Shown here piece by piece: positions 7,612 to 16,982 of a DNA stretch of 64,000 nucleotides. The DNA is from Shouchella sp047238345. GTDB taxonomy: Bacteria > Bacillota > Bacilli > Bacillales > Bacillaceae_D. Under the pieces are notes generated by a model that was not told where the DNA came from, ran no database searches, and saw only the letters and a list, made by a program, of their open reading frames with translations. The stretch covers positions 1,426,001 to 1,490,000 of the forward strand of contig NZ_JBDFMQ010000001.1 of NCBI RefSeq assembly GCF_047238345.1, written 5' to 3'. Position 1 is the stretch's first letter. Every line of letters begins with the position of its first letter. The translations under genes and the position numbers were made by a program.

Positions 7612-8772
7612 ATGGGACATTCCATTTATATACACATCCCATTTTGTGAACATATTTGCCATTACTGCGATTTTAATAAAGTCTTTTTAGAAAATCAGCC
7701 AGTGGAAGCGTATATCGATGCACTGATTAAAGAGATAGAAGGATCGCAACAAGCGCGCAATCAAATGCCGATTGAAACCATTTACATTGGTGGAGGCACA
7801 CCGACTGCGCTTACGGCGACTCAGTTGGAACGTTTGTTTCAATCGATACACCGCTTGTTGAACCTATCGGAGTTAAAAGAGTGGTCTGTTGAAGTGAATC
7901 CTGACAGTGGGACTACGGACCGTTTGAACGTCATGAAGAAATACGGCGTCACTCGCTTAAGTTTAGGGGTGCAGACGTTTTCTCAGCCAATATTAACAGA
8001 GATTGGCCGAACTCATTCACCTGAAGGTGTACACGATGCGATTAAAAAGGCGAGAGATGCAGGGTTTACGAATCTTTCGGTTGATTTGATGCTAGGTCTT
8101 CCAAATCAATCAGTAGCTGAATTTGAGCAATCCTTAGACGAAGCGTTGCGCTTAGGCGTCGAACATATTTCTGCGTATATGTTGAAAGTTGAAAAGCAGA
8201 CTGTCTTCTATAATCGTAAAAAGAAAGGCACACTGTCCTTGCCCCCTGAAGAAGATGATGTAGCGATGTATGACATCTTAACTGAACGAACAAAGGCGCA
8301 TGGGCTCAAACAATATGAGTTAAGTAATTTTGGGAAGCCAGGTTATGAGAGTAAACATAATTTAGTCTATTGGGATAACCGTTCCTATGCAGGTTTTGGA
8401 GCAGGTGCTTCAGGCTATGAAGACCGCTGCCGTTATCAAAATATCAACCCAATCCAGAAATACATTGATGCGATTTTGGAGCGTGGAGAAGCGACATATA
8501 AAAAGCACGACGTTTCAAAAGCGGAGTATCTTGAAGAAGCTGTATTCTTAGGATTAAGGAAACGAGAGGGTGTTCAGAAGCAGTCATTTTATGACACCTA
8601 TGGACATAAGCTTGACGAGTTGTTTAAAGAAGAAATTGCCACGGGTGTGCAAAAGGGCTTACTTCATAATAGTGACGAATATCTTTCCTTAACGAAAGAA
8701 GGGTTGTTGCTCGCTAACGAAGCATTTGAATTGTTTGTAGCGGCTTTAGATGAATCAGCTTTTTCCTATTAG
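7612..8772 (+). CDS. hemW: HemW-type radical SAM protein (heme chaperone)
   Basis: 386 residues. HemW resembles oxygen-independent coproporphyrinogen oxidase HemN but acts in heme trafficking; older annotations call it HemN. The radical-SAM cluster motif is C-x3-C-x2-C in FCEHICHYCDF near residue 11-21, followed by IYIGGGTPTAL and SVEVNPDS, the SAM-binding strands. The short form without the HemN extra N-terminal cysteine fits HemW. ATG 7612 has GAGGAGG 7 bases upstream. Placed between lepA and hrcA as in B. subtilis. Confidence 0.92.
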   Translation: MGHSIYIHIPFCEHICHYCDFNKVFLENQPVEAYIDALIKEIEGSQQARNQMPIETIYIGGGTPTALTATQLERLFQSIHRLLNLSELKEWSVEVNPDSGTTDRLNVMKKYGVTRLSLGVQTFSQPILTEIGRTHSPEGVHDAIKKARDAGFTNLSVDLMLGLPNQSVAEFEQSLDEALRLGVEHISAYMLKVEKQTVFYNRKKKGTLSLPPEEDDVAMYDILTERTKAHGLKQYELSNFGKPGYESKHNLVYWDNRSYAGFGAGASGYEDRCRYQNINPIQKYIDAILERGEATYKKHDVSKAEYLEEAVFLGLRKREGVQKQSFYDTYGHKLDELFKEEIATGVQKGLLHNSDEYLSLTKEGLLLANEAFELFVAALDESAFSY

Positions 8773-8787
8773 AACCTGTTTTTTTAA

Positions 8788-8816
8788 TTGACAAAAAGGA
8801 TGCCTTTTGATAGTGT
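8788..8816 (+). promoter_or_regulatory. Sigma-A promoter of the hrcA operon
   Basis: TTGACA (8788-8793), 17-bp spacer, TAGTGT (8811-8816). The -10 is poor but the CIRCE operator begins 11 bases downstream, as expected for a HrcA-controlled promoter. Confidence 0.6.
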
Positions 8817-8826
8817 AACTATAGCA

Positions 8827-8853
8827 TTAGCACTCAACGATAGCGAGTGCTAA
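8827..8853 (+). promoter_or_regulatory. CIRCE operator (HrcA binding site)
   Basis: Perfect CIRCE: TTAGCACTC (8827-8835), 9-base spacer, GAGTGCTAA (8845-8853), 16 bases upstream of the hrcA start. HrcA binding here would repress the heat-shock operon that begins with hrcA. Confidence 0.98.
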
Positions 8854-8868
8854 CAGGGGGTGCTTGGA

Positions 8869-9891
8869 ATGTTGACTGAAAGACAACTCTTGATCTTACA
8901 TGCAATCGTTGACGATTATGTTCGTTCCGCTGAGCCAGTTGGTTCAAGAAGCATCTCTAAGCGTGCTGATGTTCAATTTAGCTCAGCAACGATTCGGAAC
9001 GAGATGGCTGATTTGGAAGAGCTTGGCTTTCTTGATAAGCCTCATAGCTCTGCTGGACGTGTTCCTTCCCAAAAAGGATATCGCTATTATGTTGACCATT
9101 TATTGTCTCCTCATCGTTTAACCGTGGCAGAGCGTTCAAGATTATCGACGCTTGCATCTGCTAAACTGCAGGCGATTGAAGAAGTATTCCAAGAATCCGC
9201 TCGCATTCTGTCGGAAATGACAAGCTATGTGTCAATTGTTCTCGGGCCAGAATTACTAAATGAACGACTGCAAAAAATCCAGATCGTTCCACTGGAAGGC
9301 ATGAAAGCTATTGTCATTCTTATTAGTGAAACAGGACATATTGAGAACCATATTGTGCAGCTTGATGAACACGTAACAGCTGAAGATTTAGAACGAACGG
9401 TTAATCTATTGAACGAACGTTTAAGAGGCGTACCGTTTTCTCAGCTTCAACAAAAGATTCAATTCGAGTTGAATCACTTGTTTAAAGCGCATATTAAAAA
9501 TTACAAACACGTATTGGCGATGCTTCAGCCGACATTATCGCCTGATATTGCGGAGAAACTATTCTTTTCGGGACGCTCGAATCTAATGGAACAGCCTGAA
9601 TTTCAAGACATGGAAAAGATGCGAATGGTTTATCGGACCCTTGAAGAAGAATCTGTTCTTTACGATTGGTTGAAAACCCAGCATTTCAATGGATTGAACG
9701 TCTCCATTGGAAACGAAAATCAACTAGCTGCTTTTGATGAGTGCAGTATTGTTACAGCCTCATTTGCTATTAATGGTCAACATGTTGGTACGTTAGGTGT
9801 CATTGGTCCAACACGGATGGAATATCGACGGATGATAAAAGTCGTTGATTCGCTTTCGAAAAATATGTCAAAGCTACTAACAGACCACTAA
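8869..9891 (+). CDS. hrcA: Heat-inducible transcription repressor HrcA
   Basis: 340 residues. HrcA binds CIRCE with help from GroEL and represses class I heat-shock operons. An N-terminal winged helix (MLTERQLLILHAIVDDYV then PVGSRSISK and SSATIRNEMADLEELGFL, about 1-60) is followed by the GAF-like dimerisation region (HSSAGRVPSQKGYRYYVD). ATG 8869 is chosen: AGGGGG at 8855-8860 is 8 bases upstream. First gene of hrcA-grpE-dnaK-dnaJ-prmA-rsmE-mtaB and so autoregulated through the perfect CIRCE. Confidence 0.97.
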   Translation: MLTERQLLILHAIVDDYVRSAEPVGSRSISKRADVQFSSATIRNEMADLEELGFLDKPHSSAGRVPSQKGYRYYVDHLLSPHRLTVAERSRLSTLASAKLQAIEEVFQESARILSEMTSYVSIVLGPELLNERLQKIQIVPLEGMKAIVILISETGHIENHIVQLDEHVTAEDLERTVNLLNERLRGVPFSQLQQKIQFELNHLFKAHIKNYKHVLAMLQPTLSPDIAEKLFFSGRSNLMEQPEFQDMEKMRMVYRTLEEESVLYDWLKTQHFNGLNVSIGNENQLAAFDECSIVTASFAINGQHVGTLGVIGPTRMEYRRMIKVVDSLSKNMSKLLTDH

Positions 9892-10044
9892 GAGATTGAT
9901 GTGGGTGGCGGTTTATTTGACTGCTGCTTTACATACATAAAAATCAAGAGCAACATTGTTTGCGTCTTGTGAAGATTTTTTGCTATCCTGACGAAGGTAT
10001 AACAAAAATGTGAAATGGATTGATTATAGCAGGAGGTGAACAAA

Positions 10045-10608
10045 ATGCCAGAGGAAAAGAAAAATGATGCAGAACAGCAAGAGCATGGCACTGAAGAAGA
10101 AGTAGTGGACAACCGTTCAGAAGAACAAACGGATGTTGACGAAACGGTTCAAGAAGAAGCTGAAGTCGTTCATCCTCTTGAAGCAGAATTAAAAGAAGCA
10201 AATGATCGTTTAGCGCGAACAAGAGCTGACTATGATAACTTCAGAAGAAGGACGAAAGAAGAGCGTGAAGCTCAGCTTAAATATAAATCACAAGCATTGA
10301 TTGAGACGTTACTACCTGCTCTCGATAACTTTGAGCGTGCACTAGCAGTAAATCCAGAAAACGAGGAAGCGAAACAGCTTCTTCAAGGGATGGAAATGGT
10401 GCATCGCCAAATTGAAGATGCGCTTCAAAATGAGGGCGTGACAGTTATCCCTACAAAGGGAGAAACGTTTGATCCTCATTACCATCAAGCTGTTATGCAG
10501 GTTGAAGAAGAAGGTTTTGAAAGCAATCAAATTGTTGATGAACTGCAAAAAGGGTATCAGTTAAAAGATCGAGTTATTCGCCATTCAATGGTTAAAGTGA
10601 ATTCATAG
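10045..10608 (+). CDS. grpE: Nucleotide exchange factor GrpE
   Basis: 187 residues. GrpE releases ADP from DnaK. The first 55 or so residues are very acidic and disordered, then a long coiled coil (ELKEANDRLARTRADYDNFR), and a C-terminal beta domain with the family signature around VEEEGFESNQIVDELQKGY. ATG 10045 with AGGAGG at 10031-10036; a GTG at 10036 overlaps the ribosome site and is rejected. The 153-bp gap after hrcA has no second CIRCE and no clear promoter. Confidence 0.97.
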   Translation: MPEEKKNDAEQQEHGTEEEVVDNRSEEQTDVDETVQEEAEVVHPLEAELKEANDRLARTRADYDNFRRRTKEEREAQLKYKSQALIETLLPALDNFERALAVNPENEEAKQLLQGMEMVHRQIEDALQNEGVTVIPTKGETFDPHYHQAVMQVEEEGFESNQIVDELQKGYQLKDRVIRHSMVKVNS

Positions 10609-10627
10609 GCTTAGGAGGAAGAAAAAA

Positions 10628-12460
10628 ATGAGTAAAATTATTGGAATTGATTTAGGTACAACGAATTCATGTGTAGCAGTAATGGAAGGTGGAGAAGCAA
10701 CGGTTATTCCTAACCCGGAAGGCAACCGTACAACTCCGTCTGTTGTGGCATTTAAAGATGGCGAGCGCTTAGTAGGTGAAGTAGCAAAACGTCAAGCCAT
10801 TACAAATCCTAACACTGTTATTTCAATTAAGCGTCACATTGGTACAGATTATAAAGTAGAAGTAGAAGGAAAAAGCTACTCTCCTCAAGAAATTTCTGCG
10901 ATCATCCTTCAAAAACTTAAGTCTGATGCTGAGGCATACTTAGGTGAGACGGTAACGAAAGCGGTTATTACCGTTCCTGCATACTTTAATGACTCTCAAC
11001 GTCAAGCAACAAAAGATGCTGGTAAAATTGCTGGACTTGAAGTAGACCGTATTGTAAACGAGCCAACAGCAGCAGCACTTGCTTATGGTTTAGAAAAAGA
11101 AGAAGACCAAACCATTCTTGTTTATGACCTTGGTGGCGGTACATTTGACGTGTCAATTCTTGAACTTGGCGACGGCTTCTTTGAAGTTAAGGCGACTTCT
11201 GGCGACAATAAATTAGGTGGAGATGACTTTGATGATGTTGTCATGGATCACCTAGTAGCAGAGTTTAAAAAAGAAAACGGCATTGATTTATCACAAGATA
11301 AAATGGCGATGCAGCGTTTAAAAGATGCAGCTGAAAAAGCGAAAAAAGATCTTTCAGGTGTCATGCAGACTCAAATTTCTTTACCGTTTATTACAGCAGA
11401 TTCTACGGGACCGAAGCACTTAGAAATGAACTTAACTCGTGCGAAATTTGATGAGTTAACGACTGATTTAGTTGAGCGTACACTAGCGCCAACTCGCCGT
11501 GCGCTTTCTGATTCAGGTCTTTCAGCTTCTGAGATCGATAAAGTAGTTCTTGTTGGTGGTTCTACACGTATTCCAGCTGTACAAGAAGCAATCAAGCGTT
11601 TAACAGGCAAAGATTCTCATAAAGGTGTAAACCCAGATGAAGTAGTAGCATTAGGTGCTGCAATTCAAGCTGGTGTCTTAACTGGTGATGTGAAAGACGT
11701 TGTATTACTAGATGTGACACCTCTATCACTTGGTATCGAAACAATGGGATCTGTCTTCACGAAGCTAATTGAACGTAATACAACGATCCCAACATCTAAA
11801 TCACAGACGTTCTCAACCGCTGCAGATAATCAGCCTTCTGTTGATATCCATGTTTTACAAGGTGAGCGCGAAATGGCAGCAGATAACAAAACGCTTGGCC
11901 GTTTCCAATTAAACGATATTCCACCAGCACCACGTGGGGTTCCACAAATTGAAGTAACCTTTGATATTGATGCGAACGGTATCGTGAATGTTAAAGCGAA
12001 AGACCTAGGTACAAACAAAGAACAGTCCATTACGATTACATCTTCTTCTGGTCTTTCTGACGAAGAAATCGAAAAAATGGTTCAAGACGCTGAAGAAAAT
12101 GCAGAAGCAGATAAAAAGCGTCGTGAGCAAGTTGAACTTCGCAACGAAGCCGATCAGCTTGTGTTCACAACTGAAAAAACACTAACTGACCTTGGTGACA
12201 ACGTTGAACAAGAAGAAAAAGATAAAGCAGAAGCTGCGAAAGACAAATTAAAAGCAGCGCTTGAAACAGATAACGAAGAAGAAATCAAGACTGCTAAAGA
12301 TGAGCTACAAGAAATCGTTACAGCATTAACGACGAAAATGTATGAGCAAGCGGCTCAAGCTGCGCAAGCACAACAAGGTGCTGAAGGCGAAGGTAGCCAG
12401 CAAGATGAGAATGTTGTCGATGCGGACTATGAAGAAGTAAACGACGACGAAAAGAAATAA
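10628..12460 (+). CDS. dnaK: Molecular chaperone DnaK (Hsp70)
   Basis: 610 residues, typical of Firmicutes. ATP-driven folding chaperone. Signatures: GIDLGTTNSCVAVMEGG (about 5-21), VYDLGGGTFDVSILELGDG (about 165-183), VVLVGGSTRIPAVQEAIK (about 305-322); substrate-binding domain from about 360; acidic C-terminal tail. The nucleotide-binding domain lacks the extra loop found in Gram-negative DnaK. AGGAGG lies 10 bases before the ATG. Second-strongest conserved gene of the operon. Confidence 0.99.
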   Translation: MSKIIGIDLGTTNSCVAVMEGGEATVIPNPEGNRTTPSVVAFKDGERLVGEVAKRQAITNPNTVISIKRHIGTDYKVEVEGKSYSPQEISAIILQKLKSDAEAYLGETVTKAVITVPAYFNDSQRQATKDAGKIAGLEVDRIVNEPTAAALAYGLEKEEDQTILVYDLGGGTFDVSILELGDGFFEVKATSGDNKLGGDDFDDVVMDHLVAEFKKENGIDLSQDKMAMQRLKDAAEKAKKDLSGVMQTQISLPFITADSTGPKHLEMNLTRAKFDELTTDLVERTLAPTRRALSDSGLSASEIDKVVLVGGSTRIPAVQEAIKRLTGKDSHKGVNPDEVVALGAAIQAGVLTGDVKDVVLLDVTPLSLGIETMGSVFTKLIERNTTIPTSKSQTFSTAADNQPSVDIHVLQGEREMAADNKTLGRFQLNDIPPAPRGVPQIEVTFDIDANGIVNVKAKDLGTNKEQSITITSSSGLSDEEIEKMVQDAEENAEADKKRREQVELRNEADQLVFTTEKTLTDLGDNVEQEEKDKAEAAKDKLKAALETDNEEEIKTAKDELQEIVTALTTKMYEQAAQAAQAQQGAEGEGSQQDENVVDADYEEVNDDEKK

Positions 12461-12469
12461 GGTTTATGG

Positions 12470-12508
12470 AAAAGTCAAAGTCAGTTTCAAGGGCTTTGAC
12501 TTTTTTTT
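12470..12508 (+). terminator. Internal terminator between dnaK and dnaJ
   Basis: AAAAGTCAAAG (12470-12480) pairs with CTTTGACTTTT (12494-12504) and runs into T8. Such a site would lower expression of dnaJ and distal genes relative to dnaK. Confidence 0.8.
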
Positions 12509-12615
12509 AAGAACGTCTCTATCCAAGTTGCGCAATGGGATTGACTGATGATAAGATGAACGTTATGTGAGAATAGGTAAAGCAGCATGGTTGCTTTGTA
12601 GTCGGGAGGAAAACC

Positions 12616-13734
12616 GTGAGTAAACGAGATTTTTATGAAGTATTAGGTGTAAGCGAGAATGCTTCTGAAGACGAAGTGAAAAAGGCATATCGAAAATTAG
12701 CTCGCAAATACCACCCTGATGTTAATAAAGAAGAGGGTGCCGAATCAAAATTTAAAGAAGTAAAAGAAGCGTATGATACGTTAAGCGACCCACAAAAGAA
12801 AGCACATTATGATCAATTTGGTCACACTGATCCAAACCAAGGCTTTGGTGGAGCAGGTGCTGGTGATTTTGGTGGCTTTAGCGATATTTTTGACATGTTC
12901 TTCGGTGGTCAAGGTGGCGGAAGAAGAAATCCAAACGCACCAAGACAAGGAAACGATCTCCAATATACGATGACGTTGGACTTTAAAGAAGCTGTCTTCG
13001 GAAAAGAAACGGAAATTGAGATACCGAGAGACGAAAACTGTGAAACCTGTGATGGATCCGGGGCAAAGCCGGGAACGAAACCAGAAACATGTTCGCACTG
13101 TAAAGGCTCAGGTCAATTAAACGTTGAACAAAACACGCCATTTGGCCGTGTTGTGAACCGTCGTGTGTGTAACCATTGTGAAGGTTCAGGAAAAATCATT
13201 AAAGATAAATGTAATACGTGTCACGGTAAAGGAAAAGTTCGTAAGAAGAAAACGATAAATGTAAAAGTACCTGCAGGGATTGATAATGGCCAACAGCTTC
13301 GTGTATCTGGTCAAGGAGAAGCCGGCACAAACGGTGGTCCAGCCGGGGATCTTTATGTTGTTTTCCAAGTGAGAGAGCACGAGTTCTTTGAACGAGATGG
13401 AGAGGATGTGTATTGTGAAGTCCCTCTAACATTCCCTCAAGTTGCATTAGGGGATGAAATTGAAGTGCCGACGTTAACGGGCAAGATTAAACTAAAAATC
13501 CCAGCTGGTACACAAACTGGAACAAACTTTAGATTAAAAGGAAAAGGCGTGCCAAATGTTCATGGTCGTGGCCAAGGAGACCAACACGTACAAGTGCGCG
13601 TTGTTACACCTAAAAATCTTAACGAAAATGAAAAAGAATTAATGAGAGAATTCGCTGGTATGAGTGGTGGGCGACCAGAAGAGCAAAATGATGGCTTTTT
13701 TGATAAGTTGCGTCGAGCTTTTAAAGGTGATTAA
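12616..13734 (+). CDS. dnaJ: Co-chaperone DnaJ (Hsp40)
   Basis: 372 residues. J domain with HPD at 33-35, Gly/Phe-rich linker (about 74-105), four CxxCxGxG zinc repeats (CETCDGSG, CSHCKGSG, CNHCEGSG, CNTCHGKG) and the C-terminal peptide-binding domains. Stimulates the DnaK ATPase and hands over substrates. Starts with GTG, preceded by GGGAGGA six bases upstream. Separated from dnaK by a terminator and a 155-bp gap. Confidence 0.98.
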   Translation: MSKRDFYEVLGVSENASEDEVKKAYRKLARKYHPDVNKEEGAESKFKEVKEAYDTLSDPQKKAHYDQFGHTDPNQGFGGAGAGDFGGFSDIFDMFFGGQGGGRRNPNAPRQGNDLQYTMTLDFKEAVFGKETEIEIPRDENCETCDGSGAKPGTKPETCSHCKGSGQLNVEQNTPFGRVVNRRVCNHCEGSGKIIKDKCNTCHGKGKVRKKKTINVKVPAGIDNGQQLRVSGQGEAGTNGGPAGDLYVVFQVREHEFFERDGEDVYCEVPLTFPQVALGDEIEVPTLTGKIKLKIPAGTQTGTNFRLKGKGVPNVHGRGQGDQHVQVRVVTPKNLNENEKELMREFAGMSGGRPEEQNDGFFDKLRRAFKGD

Positions 13735-13744
13735 TGAGATGAGT

Positions 13745-13783
13745 AGTGAAGTGAAGGGCCAATTCCTTTACTTCACTTCTTTT
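13745..13783 (+). terminator. Terminator between dnaJ and prmA
   Basis: GTGAAGTGAAGG (13746-13757) pairs with CCTTTACTTCAC (13765-13776), followed by TTCTTTT. Probably partial, since prmA has no obvious promoter of its own. Confidence 0.7.
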
Positions 13784-13813
13784 ACGAGTGCATAAGAAAA
13801 GGTGGACAAAACA

Positions 13814-14758
13814 ATGAAATGGGCAGAATTCTTCGTACATACAACGCAAGAAGCAGTCGAGCCAGTATCAAACATTCTTCATGAAGCAGGTGCAGCAGGT
13901 GTTGCGATTGAAGACCCAAAAGATTTAGTAACGGAATGGAGCGTTAAGTTTGGTGAAGTCTATGAATTGAATCCAGACGATTATCCGGAAGAGGGTGTAA
14001 TGGTAAAAGCCTACTTTCCAATGAATGATCAGTTCCATAAGACGATTGCGGAAGTAGAAGATAAAATTCAAGGCCTCGTCACGTTTGACATTAATATTGG
14101 CAATGGTACAACTGGTTATGTTGAAGTTAACGATGATGACTGGGCGAATGCATGGAAAAAGTATTATCACCCGGTAAACGTCACGGATCAGATTGTCATT
14201 GTACCAACTTGGGAAGACTATGAAAAAAAAGAACATGAAATGATTATCGAGCTTGATCCTGGGATGGCATTTGGAACAGGTACGCATCCAACAACCATTC
14301 TCTCTTTACAAGCGATTGAAAAGATCGTAAAAAAAGGTGATGCAGTCATTGATGTTGGTACTGGTTCCGGTGTTTTAGCTCTTGCTGCGTGGAAGCTTGG
14401 TGCACACACGATTCATGCGTATGACTTAGATGATGTGGCTGTGACAAGTGCCCGAGAGAACTTTAAATTAAATAACGCTGAGTCCGCAATAAACATTGCG
14501 CAAAATGATTTGTTGACAGGGATTCAGGCACATACAGCCGATCTCGTTGTTGCGAATATTTTAGCGGAAGTGATTGTGACGTTTACAGAGGACGCATATC
14601 GTGTCGTGAAACCTGGAGGAACGTTTATTACATCTGGTATTATTGAGCGCAAGGAACAACTTGTAAAAGAATCGATTGAACAAGCTGGCTTTATGATTGA
14701 TTCCATTCAACGTCAAGAAGGTTGGATTGCCATCATAGCAAAAAAGCCTAGTGAATGA
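13814..14758 (+). CDS. prmA: Ribosomal protein L11 methyltransferase
   Basis: 314 residues. PrmA trimethylates L11 on several amines. An N-terminal substrate domain is followed by the SAM-binding Rossmann fold: DPGMAFGTGTHPTT (about 155-168), VIDVGTGSGVLALAA, and VVANILAEV, which replaces the N/DPPY motif in this family. ATG 13814 chosen with AAAGGTGG upstream; a GTG at 13802 lies within that site. Order dnaJ-prmA-rsmE-mtaB equals B. subtilis dnaJ-yqeT-yqeU-yqeV. Confidence 0.95.
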   Translation: MKWAEFFVHTTQEAVEPVSNILHEAGAAGVAIEDPKDLVTEWSVKFGEVYELNPDDYPEEGVMVKAYFPMNDQFHKTIAEVEDKIQGLVTFDINIGNGTTGYVEVNDDDWANAWKKYYHPVNVTDQIVIVPTWEDYEKKEHEMIIELDPGMAFGTGTHPTTILSLQAIEKIVKKGDAVIDVGTGSGVLALAAWKLGAHTIHAYDLDDVAVTSARENFKLNNAESAINIAQNDLLTGIQAHTADLVVANILAEVIVTFTEDAYRVVKPGGTFITSGIIERKEQLVKESIEQAGFMIDSIQRQEGWIAIIAKKPSE

Positions 14759-14766
14759 GGTGACGT

Positions 14767-15513
14767 ATGCAGCGCTATTTTATAGCAGATGAGCAAATGA
14801 GCGATACGAATATATCGGTAACAGGTGAAGATGCCCAACATATTAGAAAAGTCATGCGTATGTCTGTAGGCGATCACATCGTATGTGTAAATACTCGCAG
14901 TCGCTCAGTGGTAGTGAAACTAACAGCAGTTTCAGAAGCGAGCGTAGATGGAGAGATTCTTTACGACGAAGATAAACAAACCGATATGCCTGTTCAAGTG
15001 ACCCTTGCGCAAGGCTTGCCAAAAGGCGATAAATTTGAATACATTATTCAAAAAGCAACGGAATTAGGCGTTCACGCAATCATACCTTTTCTTGCAGAAC
15101 GGTCTATTGTAAAATGGGATGAGAAAAAAATTCAAAAAAAGCTCACTCGCTTTGAAAAGATTGCAAAAGAAGCTTCTGAGCAATCGCACCGCTCTTCCAT
15201 CCCACAGATTGAAGCGCCATTAGATGGACAAGCGCTCGTCAGCCGTGTAAATCTGTACGATGCTTGCTTGGTTTGTGATGAAGAAGAAGCAAAGCAAGGC
15301 GAAAAGAGTCAGCTAAAGCAAATGCTTGAAACGTTAAAACCAGGTACACGTTTATTAATTATTGTTGGCCCTGAGGGTGGATTATCTCGCTCTGAAGTTA
15401 GGGAATTAACAGGTGCACAAGCACGAACGTGTAGCTTAGGTCCAAGAATTTTAAGGACTGAAACGGCGAGTCTGTATATCTTAGCTGCACTCTCTTATCA
15501 AGTAGAATTATGA
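14767..15513 (+). CDS. rsmE: 16S rRNA m3U1498 methyltransferase
   Basis: 248 residues, SPOUT-family methyltransferase. The start MQRYFIADEQ with EDAQHIRKVMRMSVGD is typical of RsmE (PUA-like N-terminal domain). The knot region has IIVGPEGGLSRSEV (about 198-211) and LGPRILRTETASL. It methylates N3 of U1498 in 16S rRNA. Only 8 bases follow prmA; GAGGTGACG in that gap is the ribosome site. Ten bases before mtaB. Confidence 0.95.
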   Translation: MQRYFIADEQMSDTNISVTGEDAQHIRKVMRMSVGDHIVCVNTRSRSVVVKLTAVSEASVDGEILYDEDKQTDMPVQVTLAQGLPKGDKFEYIIQKATELGVHAIIPFLAERSIVKWDEKKIQKKLTRFEKIAKEASEQSHRSSIPQIEAPLDGQALVSRVNLYDACLVCDEEEAKQGEKSQLKQMLETLKPGTRLLIIVGPEGGLSRSEVRELTGAQARTCSLGPRILRTETASLYILAALSYQVEL

Positions 15514-15523
15514 GGTGAAATAA

Positions 15524-16873
15524 ATGTCAACCGTTGCCTTTCATACATTAGGTTGTAAAGTGAATCATTATGAAACAGAAGCTATTTGGCAACTGTTTAA
15601 ACAAAATGGGTACGAAAAAGTGGAGTACGAAGAAACAGCAGATGTTTACGTTATAAATACCTGTACGGTTACAAATACAGGTGATAAGAAAAGCCGACAA
15701 GTCATTCGCCGAGCTATTCGAAAAAACCCTGACGCGGTTATTTGTGTAACAGGTTGTTACGCGCAAACATCACCAGCGGAGATTATGGCCATTCCTGGCG
15801 TAGATGTTGTTGTTGGTACACAAGATCGTCCAAAAATGCTTGGATACATCGAGCAATTTAAACAAGAGCGCCAGCCAATTAACGGTGTTGGCAATATCAT
15901 GAAAACGAGAGTGTATGAAGAGTTAGATGTCCCTTCATTCACTGATCGCACACGAGCTTCTTTGAAAATTCAAGAAGGGTGTAACAATTTCTGTACTTTT
16001 TGTATTATTCCTTGGGCTAGAGGCTTAATGCGATCTCGTGACCCAGAAGAAGTGGTTCGTCAAGCACAACAGCTTGTTGATGCTGGATACAAGGAAATTG
16101 TCTTAACAGGCATTCACACAGGTGGATACGGCGAAGATTTAAAAGATTATAGTCTTGCGCGGCTGCTTGAAGATTTAGAAACAGTGAAAGGTCTTAAACG
16201 TATTCGAATTTCGTCCATCGAAGCAAGTCAGTTAACAGATGAAGTGATTGCGGTGATTGGCAAGTCAAATAAAATTGTACGTCATATGCATGTTCCGCTT
16301 CAATCAGGTTCTGACACGGTATTGAAACGCATGCGTCGTAAGTACACTATGGCTGCCTTTGCAGAACGTATTACAAAATTAAAAGCGGTTTTGCCACGCC
16401 TAGCAATTACTTCTGACGTCATTGTAGGGTTCCCTGGTGAAACAGAAGAAGAATTCCAAGAAACCTATGATTTTATCGCTGAGCATAAGTTTAGCGAACT
16501 TCATGTATTCCCTTATTCAATGAGAACCGGCACGCCAGCTGCACGCATGACCGATCAAGTTGAAGAAGGTGTTAAAAATAATCGCGTTCATCGCTTAATT
16601 GAGCTATCAAATCAGTTAGCAAAAGAATATGCCTCGTCATTTGAAAACGAAGTGCTAGAAGTCATTCCAGAAGAACGTGATAAAGACAATCTAGAAAGTG
16701 GTTTGTTCATTGGTTATACAGACAATTATTTAAAAGTAAAAGTACCAGTTGATGAAAAAATGGTCGGTGAAATTGTTCGTGTGAAAATTACAGAAGCTGG
16801 CTATCCATACAACAAAGGTCAGTTTGTGCGAGTAGTAACGGAAGAAGAGCAATTGATGTCGCAAGCGAATTAA
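15524..16873 (+). CDS. mtaB: tRNA-t6A37 methylthiotransferase MtaB
   Basis: 449 residues. Adds a methylthio group to t6A at position 37 of ANN-decoding tRNAs. N-terminal UPF0004 domain has three cluster cysteines (TLGCKVNHYE, NTCTVTNTG, VTGCYAQ); the radical SAM motif C-x3-C-x2-C is in EGCNNFCTFCIIPWARG (about 150-166); the C-terminal TRAM domain ends near 435. The motif pattern is that of the MtaB (e-MtaB/YqeV) branch rather than MiaB. GAGGTGA precedes the ATG. Last gene of the heat-shock operon. Confidence 0.94.
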   Translation: MSTVAFHTLGCKVNHYETEAIWQLFKQNGYEKVEYEETADVYVINTCTVTNTGDKKSRQVIRRAIRKNPDAVICVTGCYAQTSPAEIMAIPGVDVVVGTQDRPKMLGYIEQFKQERQPINGVGNIMKTRVYEELDVPSFTDRTRASLKIQEGCNNFCTFCIIPWARGLMRSRDPEEVVRQAQQLVDAGYKEIVLTGIHTGGYGEDLKDYSLARLLEDLETVKGLKRIRISSIEASQLTDEVIAVIGKSNKIVRHMHVPLQSGSDTVLKRMRRKYTMAAFAERITKLKAVLPRLAITSDVIVGFPGETEEEFQETYDFIAEHKFSELHVFPYSMRTGTPAARMTDQVEEGVKNNRVHRLIELSNQLAKEYASSFENEVLEVIPEERDKDNLESGLFIGYTDNYLKVKVPVDEKMVGEIVRVKITEAGYPYNKGQFVRVVTEEEQLMSQAN

Positions 16874-16883
16874 CGAACGTTTG

Positions 16884-16923
16884 AAAAAGAGGGTAGCTAT
16901 TAACCATTAGCGCCCTCTTTTTT
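16884..16923 (+). terminator. Terminator after mtaB
   Basis: AAAAAGAGGG (16884-16893) pairs with CCCTCTTTTT (16913-16922). Confidence 0.8.
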
Positions 16924-16982
16924 CTGAATGAAACATACGCGCATTTCATGTTATGATAATGAACGAGAAAGGATGATAGAAT

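Noticed and set aside
7240..7662. A 140-codon minus-strand frame over the lepA-hemW junction
   Set aside because: Antisense to well-conserved coding sequence and the lepA terminator; no start signals.
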